Source of the DNA: Karstenula rhodostoma CBS 690.94
Lineage: Eukaryota; Ascomycota; Dothideomycetes; Pleosporales; Didymosphaeriaceae
DNA: 64,000 bases
Assembly (NCBI GenBank): GCA_010093485.1
Contig: MU001494.1
Location: forward strand, 604,805-668,804
Direction: 5' to 3'
The notes beneath the pieces were generated by a model. The model searched no databases. It saw only the letters and a program-made list of their open reading frames with translations, and had not been told where the DNA came from. The translations under genes and the position numbers were made by a program. This document shows, piece after piece, positions 1 to 10,674 of the stretch. Positions within the stretch are counted from its first letter, which is position 1, and the number at the start of each line of letters is the position of its first letter.

Positions 1-1
1 C

Positions 2-706
2 ACTGGTACTCTGTACTCGATGGCGCGATTCGCGGGCTTGATCGATGAGCGGACTCAGGACTTCGAAGGCAGCTCGGTTGCATACACGGTTGACGCTCTC
101 GGCATCTCGATTGGCAGTCTTTTCGGCACTCCCCCCGTCACCGCATTCATTGAAAGCGGTGCTGGTATCTCCGAGGGAGGCAAGACGGGACTTACTGCCA
201 TGATGACGGGACTCTGCTTCTTCATCTCCGTCTTCTTTGCGCCCATCTTCGCGTCGATTCCTCCATGGGCGACTGGATGTACGCTGGTCATCGTCGGATG
301 TCTCATGGCTTCGGCGGCCAAGGACATCAACTGGCGCTACATGGGCGATGCCATCCCGGCATTCCTCACCATCACCGTCATGCCTTTCACCTATTCCATC
401 GCCTACGGTATGATTGCGGGTATCTTCTCGTACATGATCATCAACACCGTGGTATGGATCGTCGAGAAGGCGTCCGGTGGCCGCATCGTGCCCGAGTACA
501 AGGAGCAGAAGGACGCCTGGACATACAAGATCCCTGGCGGGTTCCTGCCGCCGTGGGTTAACCGTGTCCGCCGCGGGAAGAAGGACTTCTGGAGGAGCGA
601 TGATGAGACGGACGGTGTGCCCACGGGCGCTGGCGTCGTCAGCGAGCGTAGGAGCGAGACCAGCGATGTTCCCGTGGACAACGAGAAGGGCCCGAAGGTG
701 GCTTGA
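2..706 (+). CDS. AzgA-like purine permease, C-terminal part
   Basis: The frame is open to the left edge of the window, so the gene starts outside it; the first ATG at 20 is internal. The 235 visible residues match the C-terminal half of AzgA-type hypoxanthine/adenine/guanine:H+ symporters of the NCS2/xanthine-uracil permease superfamily. The Gly-Thr-Pro-Pro-Val-Thr-Ala-Phe-Ile-Glu-Ser block near 120-170 is the conserved substrate-site motif. Hydrophobic helices follow (TAMMTGLCFFISVFFAPIFA, then a second pair ending in SYMIINTVVWIVE), then a hydrophilic cytoplasmic tail rich in Arg, Asp and Glu that ends at the TGA. Plasma membrane uptake of purines is known for the family. No intron is seen in this part. 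Confidence 0.85.
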   Translation, partial: TGTLYSMARFAGLIDERTQDFEGSSVAYTVDALGISIGSLFGTPPVTAFIESGAGISEGGKTGLTAMMTGLCFFISVFFAPIFASIPPWATGCTLVIVGCLMASAAKDINWRYMGDAIPAFLTITVMPFTYSIAYGMIAGIFSYMIINTVVWIVEKASGGRIVPEYKEQKDAWTYKIPGGFLPPWVNRVRRGKKDFWRSDDETDGVPTGAGVVSERRSETSDVPVDNEKGPKVA

Positions 707-1583
707 AAAAGGGCAGAGGGGCGGCGGTTTTGCGCTTAGGTTGCAGACCAGCCGGTTGGATCACGGCCTTGTATTGTCACGTTGTACTATGAAAGTTTGC
801 CAGATGTGGCATGGTAAACGGTTGGCAGGATGAAAAGGATCGAAGATACCCTCGCTTCAGAATCGAACATATTTGGTAATAGTGGCGCTTCAGTGTTTGT
901 ACCTAGGACATGACCACCAACAAAAGTGGGTCTCGTCGCCGAAATCCTCTACAAGACAGCGGATCAGCGTTGCTCGTAAGCCTCTTAGGCCTCTCCAATC
1001 ACACGCACGTGTTGGACTGGACGGAAACGAGTTCTCACGGCGTGATGTTTTGCCTTCGCTCTCCGAAGAGCAGTGTCGGAGGCACGGCGCATCGGAGCGG
1101 GGTTTGGGTTTGGTCAGGCCGCGCTCGGCTGACCCCTCCTTGGCTGGTCCAGCAACACCAGCATCGAGGCACATGCAGGTGCGTACGAGCAGGGCCAGTC
1201 AGCAATAAAATCGTCGGCGTGCGACGTGATTCTAGCCGCTCCGTGCCTGCCGTCGGCTGCATTCCCTCTCCTCCCGCCTGCCATCATACACCGTGGACTC
1301 TTGCAAACCATCGCGGCGTCTTCGAGCTGATTGACGAAAAGAGAGGTCGATTACGCAGCAGAGCGGATACGGACGTGGGTACTCCCGGCAGCGCACCGGC
1401 TTACAGAGGCGTTAGCAAGCAAGAGAAAGAACACAGGATAGATCTGAGCATTGGCGAGCACTGTCTGCTCAGCAGCGCCTTTTTATACTTCTAGGGCACC
1501 TGAATTACAGAGATACATCGAACGAAAACGCCCCCCACCACCAAGACTCACCCCAGGCACGCGCGACACAGGCACCACGCGCC
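707..1583. other. Intergenic, 3' UTR and RIB3 promoter
   Basis: No gene supported. An open frame on + at 910-1494 has no domain, no signal sequence and biased composition, and I regard it as chance. The CA-rich stretch just before 1584 looks like the RIB3 5' UTR. Confidence 0.5.
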
Positions 1584-2408
1584 ATGCCCGCCGCTGTCGA
1601 AGTCGAGGCCGTGACGGCTCACGGCCTCGCAAACGGCAAGAACGGAGAGCTGGTCGACCACACGCCCGCACACCCGGCCTTCGACTCAATACCGGACGTT
1701 ATCCAGGCCTTTGGTGCGCCCCTCGCCCCTTCCCCGTCCCCTCCACCATGCTGACCACGACTGCCTATAGCAAATGACGAATTTGTCATTGTCCTCGACT
1801 CCCCCAGCCGCGAAAACGAAGGCGACCTCATCATCGCCGCCTCCGCCCTCACCCCCGCAAAAGCCTCCTTCATGATCCGCTACTCCTCCGGCTACATTTG
1901 CGCCCCGCTCCCCGTCTCCCGCGCCGCCGCCTTGCACCTGCCCCAGATGGTCACCGAGAACGCAGACCCCAACCAGACTGCCTACGCCGTCAGCATCGAC
2001 GCGAACCACCCCGACGGCACCACCGGCATCTCTGCCACCGACCGCGCCCGCACCTGCAACATGCTGGCCGACCCCCAGGCCAAGGCGAGCCACTTCCGCC
2101 GCCCGGGGCACATACTCCCGCTGCAGGCGCGTGAGGGCGGCGTGCGCGTGCGTAGGGGACACACCGAGGCCGCCGTCGATCTGTGCCGGTTGGCGGGCAA
2201 GGGCGACGTAGGCGTCATCTGCGAGCTAATCACCGACGGGGAGCGGGCCGAGGGGAAGACGGAGCTTGTGGGGGGCGGCATGATGCGGACAGATGATTGT
2301 TTGAGGTTTGGGAAGGAGTGGGGGATCAGGGTGTGCACGATTGAGGATCTGGTGAGTTATATTGAGCACAATGAGGGCAAGCTTGCGGTGGAGGGAAAGG
2401 ATTATTAG
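1584..2408 (+). CDS. RIB3: 3,4-dihydroxy-2-butanone 4-phosphate synthase
   Basis: Converts ribulose 5-phosphate to 3,4-dihydroxy-2-butanone 4-phosphate plus formate, supplying the four-carbon unit of riboflavin. Two exons, 1584-1713 and 1771-2408, with a 57-base GT-AG intron, give 255 residues, slightly longer than usual because of an N-terminal extension. Diagnostic motifs are present: the acidic loop SRENEGDLIIAA (Mg and substrate binding), TTGISATDRARTC, and RRPGHILPLQAREGGVRVR followed by GHTEAAVDLCRLAG. The ATG at 1584 is preferred because it is the first in frame and exon joining keeps the conserved FANDEFVIVLDSPSRENEG block intact. It is a monofunctional DHBP synthase with no GTP cyclohydrolase II domain, as in other fungi. 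Confidence 0.95.
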
Positions 2409-3589
2409 GGGGAAGAGGAGAGGAGAGGACGAGACGATTCGACTTCACGACACACGTACAAAAATCAGAAACCCGGCATTCCGCACTTCGACTTTACGCT
2501 TGCATGAAAAAGACACCTTCCTCACGGATTATCTACCCGCATTGGCGTCTGCTACTACATTAGATTTCTCCGCTTTCTTCCTTTGGTCAGTACCATCCCC
2601 ATCTCGCTGGCATATCCACTCTATACATGTCCGAGCATGCGTACTTGTATATAGCTCTCCAGACTACTGCTTAGGGTTAGGAAATGAAAACCATGCCCAG
2701 TTCAATGGATGCACTGCCGCCGATTACACCCGTTGGAAATGCCTCTTTGTCGCAACAACAAAATGCGTGTTCCCAAAAGTTGCGCTGTGCCCTGCCTGGC
2801 CCCCTTCTTCTCATTCTACCTCTCGAGAAATGAAAGCAACTTAGTTACAGCGTTATCCTTCTAGGGTGCTCGGACGCCGGATCGAGGTTGCGCGTGTTGG
2901 CGGTTCTTAGGAATTAAATCAGGGGTGGATGCGATGCAAGATATTCAAGGCTTCTATGGAAACCAAAATGTCAGACGAGAATGTGCCAGTGGGGCTTGTG
3001 GAGAGGGATGGGGGTAGAATGGGACGGCGCCGCTGAGTGAGAATAGTAGTGTTGAGAATAGTAGTGTTGACAGTAGAAGTGAGTAGGTGGTGTGAGGTTG
3101 AATAGAACCGGATTGTTTGTTTTGATAGCGTGGGAAACCATGGAGATGTTGGTGTTCCTGCTGGAACGGTAGAGGTATTGATATCATACCCTATTTTCTA
3201 AATCAATATCTTTCATCATAGCAACGTAGGTTTACGAGCACTTCTCCCCACATACACACTGCCATATATTCTTCGTCCCGTCCCCTCTTCCTAGCTGAGC
3301 CTCCGTCGACGCTCTCGCGACACCATCTGCTTCACCAACCCTAACCCAAACACGCACACAGAAAAGTCTGACTTGCCATCCAAACCTCAGCTCGACTCCC
3401 AGCCTCCAGTACGATGGACATCCTAGCCGTTCACAACGCCGAGCTAGGCCAGGTACAGCACTACATTCACAAACACCACGGCGAAAGATTCCCCGCTTCT
3501 AACGCGAAACAAACGTATTTCCTAACCTACTCTAACCCGTGAGCCTGTGAACATGAATACCCAACACTGCCCATACACGTCCTGATACT
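2409..3589. other. Intergenic with possible short first exon
   Basis: Starts with the RIB3 3' region. A pyrimidine-rich, CA-rich stretch at about 3240-3413 looks like a fungal 5' UTR and leads to an ATG at 3414. That frame runs 42 codons to a TGA at 3540-3542 and contains a good donor (CAG/GTACAG near 3451). It could be the first exon of a gene whose later exons I cannot link, possibly the relic at 3590-3962. A short tandem repeat sits at 3039-3068. Confidence 0.35.
3039..3068. repeat. Two tandem copies of a 15-mer
   Basis: GAGAATAGTAGTGTT occurs twice head to tail and is followed by a diverged partial third copy (GACAGTAGAAGTGAG). Non-coding microsatellite-like repeat. Confidence 0.8.
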
Positions 3590-3962
3590 ATGGTAAACTC
3601 AGGTGGGCCAGACCAGGCAAGCACGATATGTGAGCAAAGGAGAATAAAAGCCCGTACCACCACGTGCTGGAGATGACTTCCAGAGCCCCAAGATCCACTG
3701 ATGTGACTACCCCCAGCGCAACCTCACCAGCCCCATATGCTCGCCGTGCGTCAAGTCTGGCTGGACGTGTCCAGGCCGGCGCGACGTGGAAGATCGCCGC
3801 TGGAAGAGGTGCGCGAGCTATCACCCGTGACTTGATTTTCTCAGCAACAAGACCGAGATGGTACCACCACATGTAGTAAAAGAGATTCTTTCATTGCGGA
3901 AGGTTTCCCTCGCGACACTACATCACGAGGGGAATTTCGTCGCCGCAATAACGATCCCATAA
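3590..3962 (+). pseudogene. Decayed Zn2Cys6 transcription factor fragment
   Basis: From the ATG at 3590 the translation MVNSGGPDQASTICEQRRIK resembles the start of fungal C6 regulators, which commonly open with MVN, a Gly-rich turn and then a Cys and RRIK block. The first Cys is replaced and a TGA follows. In another frame (3738-3830) the second half of the zinc cluster is clear: ICSPCVKSGWTCPGRRD, with the C-x2-C-x6-C spacing. A possible short 36-base intron then leads to SNKTEMVPPHVVKEILS, ending at 3960-3962. No single frame or plausible splicing joins the halves, and there is no downstream regulatory domain. I read it as a relic; a real, very short multi-exon gene cannot be excluded. Confidence 0.45.
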
Positions 3963-4120
3963 ACAAAACAAATTCTATTATCATGCACACCAGTCACTAA
4001 ATTATGTACGGTTAATGCAATGGGGTATAGCCACCATGCCGCTGATGTGTATGCCGCTCCAGAATGCCACCCCCAAACGCCTCGCTTGTGCTATGCTCAA
4101 TTTCCTCTCCCTATCCCACC

Positions 4121-5900
4121 TTAGTCGTCACTCTTCCCCCTCGCCTTCGCATCCTTCTCCTCATCATCCTCCTTGCCCTTGCCCTTGCCCTTCTGCTTCT
4201 TGCGCTCGTTCCTCAGTGCCTCGGCCACGGTATCGTGCTTCTCCTCCTGTAGCTCGTCCCACTCGACGTCGTATTCGTCGGCGACGGCCTTGATCTCCTT
4301 GCGCAGGACATTGCCTTCTTCGATGAGCGTCTCCCACTTGCGCAGGTCGAAGCCGCGCTGTTGGTAGAGTTTGCCCTGGCGCCGCGAGATGGTGAAGTTC
4401 ATCGCGGAGCGGTATGAGACTTCGCGGTTGTGGTAGAGGAACCACATGTAACCACCGATTAGGGTGCTGAGGCCGACGAGGTACTGTTTACGTTAGTAAA
4501 CTGTATAGGTCGATCAAACGAAAGCACATTGCAAGGCTTCTAGTGGTTTCCCGTGATGGGTATCTCCAGGCAGTGGGATGCACCCAAGTCGGATACAGTA
4601 CAGTAAAGCTTCGCGAGATCACGGGGTGGAAACGGGCATCGACTTACTGTGACAGGCTCCATGACGTCCCAGCCAAGCTCAGTCTCGAAGGTAAGATGGT
4701 ACACAAGGAACCACCATCCTAATATAACGACAAAGCCTCCCTGAGCCACGCGCTGCGCACCTTTATGAGCAAGCTCGTCGCATTCTTTCTTCAGGTCAGC
4801 AAGGCCCGCGATGCCCTTCGAGATCTTGCGCAAACGCATGCGCAGATAAAAGGTCCTGTCGTTGAACGAGGGCACGCCAACACGGATATCTTCCGGGACG
4901 CCTTCAATCTCAACAGCGAATTCCTGACCTCGCGCAGCATCGCGGATGAAGTCCCCAATCTCGGTGCTGCTCGACCACCGCACGAACTTTCGGTCTGCAT
5001 CCTCGTCCGCTGGCGCCTCTTGACCCATACCAGAGTACGATTCCACGCCACCCTGGCCGTGGCCTCTTCGTAGCTCCGCAGCTTCATCTGGGGTTTTCCT
5101 GTCTATTGCTGAATTCAGTTTGCCCGTCTTCTCGGTCTTTCCGTCAATGCGGATCTCATCGACTTTCTCAAAGTCCTCTTCTCCTTCCTGCTCGTCCAGT
5201 GTTTCACTGTCTTTGCTGACGGGCGTTTTCTCAGCTTCCGAGGGCTCCATGGAGTCTTGCATAGAGTCTTCGGCGCGGAAGTACACGTTGGGTATGCGCT
5301 CATTGCCGTTCTTGTCCTGTAACTTGGGAAGCTCGGCCTGGATTAGGCGCTCCAGGTAGGAGAGGGGCTGCTGTGGGTGTACCAGGAGGGCGAGTGGTTC
5401 GACGTCTTTACGGTCGCTATTCATGTCTTTGGTCGTCAACGGCAAGATGAGTTTGAGCATGCGCGACGGTGTCGTTAGGAGTTTTCCTGGATGCAATGTC
5501 AGCAAAAGATCTTGGACTATCTTGCCATCGAGCCGGCCTTACCCTTTGTCATGGCGCCAGCTTCTCTCTGTTGTGCCACGGGCGGCCTGTCGCTGCCTTC
5601 TCTGGTCCACGGCGAGCGTACCTGCTTGTCTTTCAACTCTTTGCTCAGTCGCTTGTCGTAGTCTTCCTGCTCCTCCTTTGTGACGTCGTGGTTGAGTTCG
5701 ATCGCTGGTCTCGAATTGGGGCTGGAGTAGTCGTAGTGATGCTTCTCTTCGAGTCTCGCACGAGCCGAGAAGGCAAAGCTTCGCAGCTGCACATCTTGAT
5801 AGCACTTCGGCCTGAGACAGCGAGAGGCTGTGATGGATGGTGCTGCTAAGAGTCTCGAGAAGCGCGCAAGGCTCTGTAGTGAATGTATCCGCGGCTTCAT
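4121..5900 (-). CDS. MCU: Mitochondrial calcium uniporter
   Basis: Pore subunit of the inner-membrane Ca2+ channel. Exons on the minus strand are 5900-5543, 5486-4648 and 4483-4121, giving 519 residues. The N-terminus is basic and hydroxylated (MKPRIHSLQSLARFSRLLAA), a likely matrix-targeting peptide. A long acidic, low-complexity linker precedes the MCU domain. The two membrane helices (around VILGWWFLVYHLTFETELGW and YLVGLSTLIGGYMWFLYHN) flank the selectivity-filter motif WDVMEP, the fungal form of the DIME loop. The intron before exon 3 falls directly after that motif. The C-terminus is a charged Lys/Glu/Asp coiled-coil tail. No EMRE-like gene is nearby, as expected for a fungal uniporter. 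Confidence 0.93.
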
Positions 5901-6251
5901 GACAACGATTTACGCCGTCTGTCTAAAAAGGCGATGTGTGCAGCTGAAGCTCTCTGTGAGCGATGCAGCGACACAACCTTGGAAGTTACGCGCGACACGA
6001 CGTGTTTCCCTTCCGACGTCATCTCCGTGGCTGAGGTGGAAGCCACATGTGGCGTTGCCTTGCCAAATCTCCGAAATCGCCACCTCACCGTCACCAACAT
6101 CACCGACAGCATTTCTCTTCGGAACAGTATGCGAATTCATACAAAATAACTATATACAGGTGGAAGCGATGGTCCACGTTTCCGTGCTCCGTTTGGGCAA
6201 TAATTGGTCGCTACCCCGGCCCGCCTGGCCAACCCGGCACCCAACATCCGC
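5901..6251. other. MCU promoter and lyase 3' region
   Basis: About 350 bases between two minus-strand genes: downstream of the pectate lyase on the MCU 5' side. No gene seen. Confidence 0.5.
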
Positions 6252-7121
6252 TTAGCATCCGCTTGTCTTCACGGCGCTGGTCGCGCAAGCCTTGCCATCA
6301 GGAGCCGATGCCGTCTTGGAAGGCTCGCCAGAGGTAACGCCCTTGTACAACCAGCAGATATGGCTGGCTCCGTCAAGCACGCACGAGTTCTTGATCGTGG
6401 TCGTGTCTCCGAGGTTGCCATTCACGCCTGCAATTACGCTGCCACCGCTCATCTTGACGTTGTCGAAAGTCGACTTTCTCGCGTGTTGAGTCTCACAGTT
6501 GCCACACGAGCGGTATATCTATTTGCTGTTAGCCCGCATACCCCATTGAAAGGAAGTTGGGGCCTCACCTTGCCTACGTCCTGCGCAAAGAAGTTCTTCA
6601 CAGCAACAGTTCCACCGCCGTTGTGTTGCAAGACCTTGTCATCCGCTTTGCGGGCACCACCGCCATTGACATAAGAAGTGCCCGAAGACTGCTTGAAAGT
6701 CGCCGCGTCCTCGCACACGTCGGTCCACCAAACGTTGTTGAGCGTGCAAGCGCCCAGGCAGTGCACGCCTTCGCCGTTGTTAGGGCCGATAATGACATTG
6801 GAAAGCACGGCGCCTTCCTTCAGGATGAATACTGCGTCTGCATCACCACCCTCGGCTTGTTCGTTGCAGGTGGATGCTGACTTGGGTTAGAACAGAGATA
6901 TGGAGGTGGTCAGAGGAGGACATACGGCTACGGTCCCATTGCTTCATGCCTCCATCGACGCTCTCTCCAGCAGCAAGAGTGCGTGCAGCGGCGAGGTTTG
7001 TAGTACCACTCGAAGCCGGGAAGACAGTTTGGAGGTTCGTGTTGGTAGTCGCGCGGCCAGCAAGACGAGCAGACGAAGCGATACCGGCAAGTGCCGCAAG
7101 AAAAAGAGCTTGAGAATGCAT
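6252..7121 (-). CDS. Secreted pectate lyase, family PL3
   Basis: Cleaves polygalacturonate of plant cell walls by beta-elimination, outside the cell. Three exons on the minus strand (7121-6926, 6876-6569, 6518-6252) give 256 residues, normal for PL3. A signal peptide opens the protein (MHSQALFLAALAGIASSARL). PL3 hallmarks follow in order: DADAVFILKEGAVLSNVIIG, EGVHCLGACTLNNVWWTDVC, EDAATFKQSSGTSYVNGGGA, DKVLQHNGGGTVAVKNFF and YRSCGNCETQHARK, with conserved paired cysteines. The ATG at 7121 is chosen over an upstream in-frame one at 7190 because it begins the signal peptide. A plant-associated or saprotrophic lifestyle is implied. Confidence 0.93.
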
Positions 7122-9245
7122 AATGACTTTGATTTCTTTACTTTCAACGAATTGAAGTCTCTTGAAGCTGCGAAGCGTAGTATTCGCCATTCCAACTCAC
7201 CGACTTTATACCACATCGTCACTCGACCTCCGTCCGTCATCTCCACACATAGTTCGTGCAACTCTCGCTGCACCTTCCGTCCGTCTCTCTCCCCCTAGCC
7301 TTGCTTTCCACTATACTCGCCTGCCACTCTACCCACACTAATTCCCATATACGCGCAATATAAGCCCGGGGTAACGCAAGCCGTTGTGCGACGTAAATGC
7401 AACACAATACCGAAGTGCATAGAATCCGGGGAAGCGAATACCTTTTTGTCTCGCCTCTAGGGTCTCATTGGATGGAAAATAGTATACAGCTGGATCCCTG
7501 TTGTGATATCGGCAAGGATTAGGGATCAAGTTCAGTGTGTGGATGGCTAGAACGCGAAAACGAGATAGTCACGTGTGAGCGGAGGAGCCCCAAACTTGCA
7601 GCAGGGAGCTTGGCGGTGGGCTTGGCGACGGAGAATTCAAGAGCTTGAGTGTTATGTGGAGGCGAGCGAGGGCGGTCGGAGAGGGTATGTGGTGGAAAAT
7701 TGCGGACCGAGAGGTGGACGAAAAGGTGGTGCGTCGACGTGATTGTACCTCACGTATCTCTCGCCTCATGATAACGTTGATTAGAAGAACGACTAGCAAG
7801 AGATAAGGCACGGTTCGAAACGCTGGCTTTTAGATTGTGATAAACCACAATGGAGCGTGGCAGTGGAGAGTTTCAAAGCTGTTGTCGTTCTATGTGGCTA
7901 GGGCAAATAAGCACAGTTGGATGTGCAGCTCGCGAATCGAGGAACAACATTGCGTTCGCCTCTTCCTTCTTAGAGAGATTTTTGATTTTGGGATACAAAG
8001 AAAAGCTTGATCGTAGTAGCCTCGTATACACCTGCACAACGACGGTTCGCTAACAGATTGGTGGTCATTGTCGAGAAGCATTAAACCGCCAATCATTAGA
8101 CATCGGACCCCTGCTACGGCTTGTAAGAAACAAGCTTTACGTCTAGAAACGTTACTTACAGCAGCGTAGGATTAATTGGTCTTGGAGCTGAGCACAGGTA
8201 CATATTGCAGGGAACTTGGCGGCGCTGCCCGGTGATTGAGTGTTGTAAGGTCGGAAAGTGCACCCTTGTACCTCAGTATTGTATGATAACTGGACTGGAA
8301 ATGTACAATATGTTCACCGCGCTTGCATGGTTTTCGGGCCCTGCTGTAATGTTCGCCGTATCGCAAATAAGAGGTAGAAGGCCACTGAGGAAGACGATCA
8401 TTTGCTCCATGCGTATATTGCTGGGAAAGGGTCAACAATCCATTCTTCTGTCGCACTGTCAGAAGAGTTTCCTATCAGGGAAGGGTAGTAAGTTTGCCTT
8501 TCAATAGACTTTGGGTTGTGTGAAGGCGCCCCGGTAGTCTCAATCGCACTTGCCCACGCAGCGGCGTAACGCGGTCGTGCATGTGAAGATTTCATATCGT
8601 CGTGCAGAACATATTCTCTTAGTAATAATCATAAGGCGCAGCGACAGCAGCCTTCCATTTATCCGCGAGTGTTTTATGTTCCTGCATTAGCCTCCTCAAC
8701 GCTTGCGCAATCCCCATATCCAGAGTCGTCTGACGAAGCAACGGCCTCTTCTCCGGTGCTCAGGCGGACCCACCCGGCGCTCATGTCAGGTACCATACTT
8801 TTCCATGGTACGCAGCCGCAACGGACAGCTGACCGGCCATGAGTGACCCACTCCACGAGCCCGAACTAAGTGACCATTAGGGGTCTCCAGTCTCAACAAC
8901 GCCAGGACCGTGCTCAACGCCATCAGTAGGGGAATACGCTCGCAGCAGAGTTTCACTGGGGCGCATGTAATGTGCTGATGTACGAAATGAAGATTCACCG
9001 CAGGCTGCAAGAGGAAGATGAAAATCCGCAAACAGAGTGGTAATTTGACATTAACATTGCTGTTTCCACAGCGTACGTATCTGGTCATCCATCTGACTCA
9101 ACATAAAACTAAAATTCGTGCTACCGTCCTCCCAACATGCAAGGCGGATGCCGTGCTTCAACAAAAATCCCAAAATGACACTGTAGCCCGAACCGACGCC
9201 ACCGACCAATCGCCCATTCTATCTGACGCAAAATGGCACATTGGT
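7122..9245. other. Gene-poor 2.1 kb intergenic
   Basis: Holds the pectate lyase promoter at its left end and 3' sequence of the Thr-rich gene at its right end. Short frames on both strands have no recognisable domain or splice-consistent continuation. I saw no tRNA or transposon coding sequence. Confidence 0.45.
7205..7210 (-). promoter_or_regulatory. TATA-like box of the pectate lyase gene
   Basis: TATAAA on the minus strand about 85 bases before the start codon at 7121, a plausible distance for a fungal TATA element with a short leader. Confidence 0.4.
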
Positions 9246-10674
9246 CTAGTACAGAATGCCACCAGCGGACTTGCACGCCTCAGCGACAGCAGAAGGTGTC
9301 GTAGTCGTGTTGATCGTATACACGTAGTCAACCGTCTTTGTGGTCGTACCCACCGTTACAATGACGTACCGCGTCTTGGTCAGCGTGGGCGTAGGCGCCG
9401 TAACCGTGACGCGTTTTGCCGTTCGCTGGCCCGAGACCACCGTGACCGGTGGCGGCGTGAGCGTGGCGAGGGTGGTCACCTCGCTGGTGATGGTTGCGAC
9501 AATTGGCGTTCCCGTGGTAGTCACTGTCGCAGTGGACCACTTGTTCGTGTTCGCCTCAGTCACAAGGAGAGGCTGCGGGTCGGGCGCGCGTCCCACGAGT
9601 GCAAGTCGCGAGGCGCGTTCTTGCAAGAAGCGACCTCGATCCTCTTCACGCCGGAAAAGGCCAATCGAGTCGACAATGTGGGCTACTGGGCCGACGGTCG
9701 GGACAATGACTGCGCGTCGGTCGAAGTGCGTGGGGCGCGTGGGCAGCTTGCAGCTGGCGGTCTTGGTGGCTGTAACCTTTGCGATGTTGAATTTATAGGT
9801 CTGTGGGAGATGTGATTAGCTGTGTAGGGAATCTACGGATGATGAAGTCGGACGTACGGGGATCCTCAATGTCAAAAGTGCTTTAGTCGAGTATGAAGTC
9901 ATTTTGCGGGGAGTGACGGTGGTTGTGGGAGTCTGAAGTTTGTTTTAGCACAAGTCCATGGGATGGGACATGGTAGACTGACGATCGTCGCCGAAGGGCT
10001 CGTTACGGTTCTTGGGTCCAGATACGTGGTACCCGTCGTCGTAGTGGTGATGGTTTGGTCTAGATTATCAGTATGTGGTGCAGTACACCTTTGGTCTCCG
10101 CGAACTTACTAACGAGAGGATTGATCACACGAGTAGCAGTGACTGCAGGGGTTATCTTGAACAATCTGTTAGTCAAGGTCGACGGGTACAAGGCTGTGTG
10201 ATTTACTGTTGATGTGCTTTGAGGGCCGACGGAGAGAATAAAGTCTCGCTGCGCAGCAAGAGGTACACCGTCGCCGTTGTCGCTAATGACTACGATCGAC
10301 CAGCTTCCAGATACAAGCTGATTCTTCCGCAGCGGACAGGTTGAGAGCATGTTCGTATCATCAGGCGTCAGACTCGTGTCGGTGCACAAGTTCTGGGTGC
10401 CTTCCGGATCAACGATGATGTTGTACGCGACATCCGCGTTACAGCCTGGAACACATTAGAGGTGGTATTTCGCCTGGAAAGGTTGCGGTTTACCTTCGAA
10501 TTGCTCTACGAATGTGAAATTGTCGCTTGACAGCGAGTTTTGGAAGTATTGTCCATTGCTCTGGAAGTCCATGCCATAAGAGTGGCATAATGAAGAGCCG
10601 GGCTCCGAGTCCTGTCGGCTCTTGAGAGTTGCAAGGCCCAAGGCTGTCGCAAACCTTGATATGCGAGTCATCAT
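9246..10674 (-). CDS. Thr-rich secreted protein, unknown function
   Basis: Six exons on the minus strand (10674-10494, 10445-10207, 10155-10110, 10059-9983, 9932-9858, 9800-9246) join in frame to 390 residues. The N-terminus begins MMTRISRFATALGLA, a possible signal or anchor. Residues about 30-140 form a compact Cys-containing module (YGMDFQSNGQYFQNSLSSDN, then ISDNGDGVPLAAQRDFILSV) seen, as far as I recall, only in uncharacterised fungal secreted proteins. The rest is a Thr/Ser/Val-rich stalk interrupted by a basic segment with RR and RRE sites (DRRAVIVP, LFRREEDRG). There is no GPI-like hydrophobic C-terminus. The start could be either of two adjacent ATGs (10674 or 10671). The function cannot be named. 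Confidence 0.72.

Noticed and set aside
910..1494. 194-codon + frame between the permease and RIB3
   Set aside because: No domain, no signal peptide and low-complexity composition; it lies across the likely 3' UTR and the RIB3 promoter.
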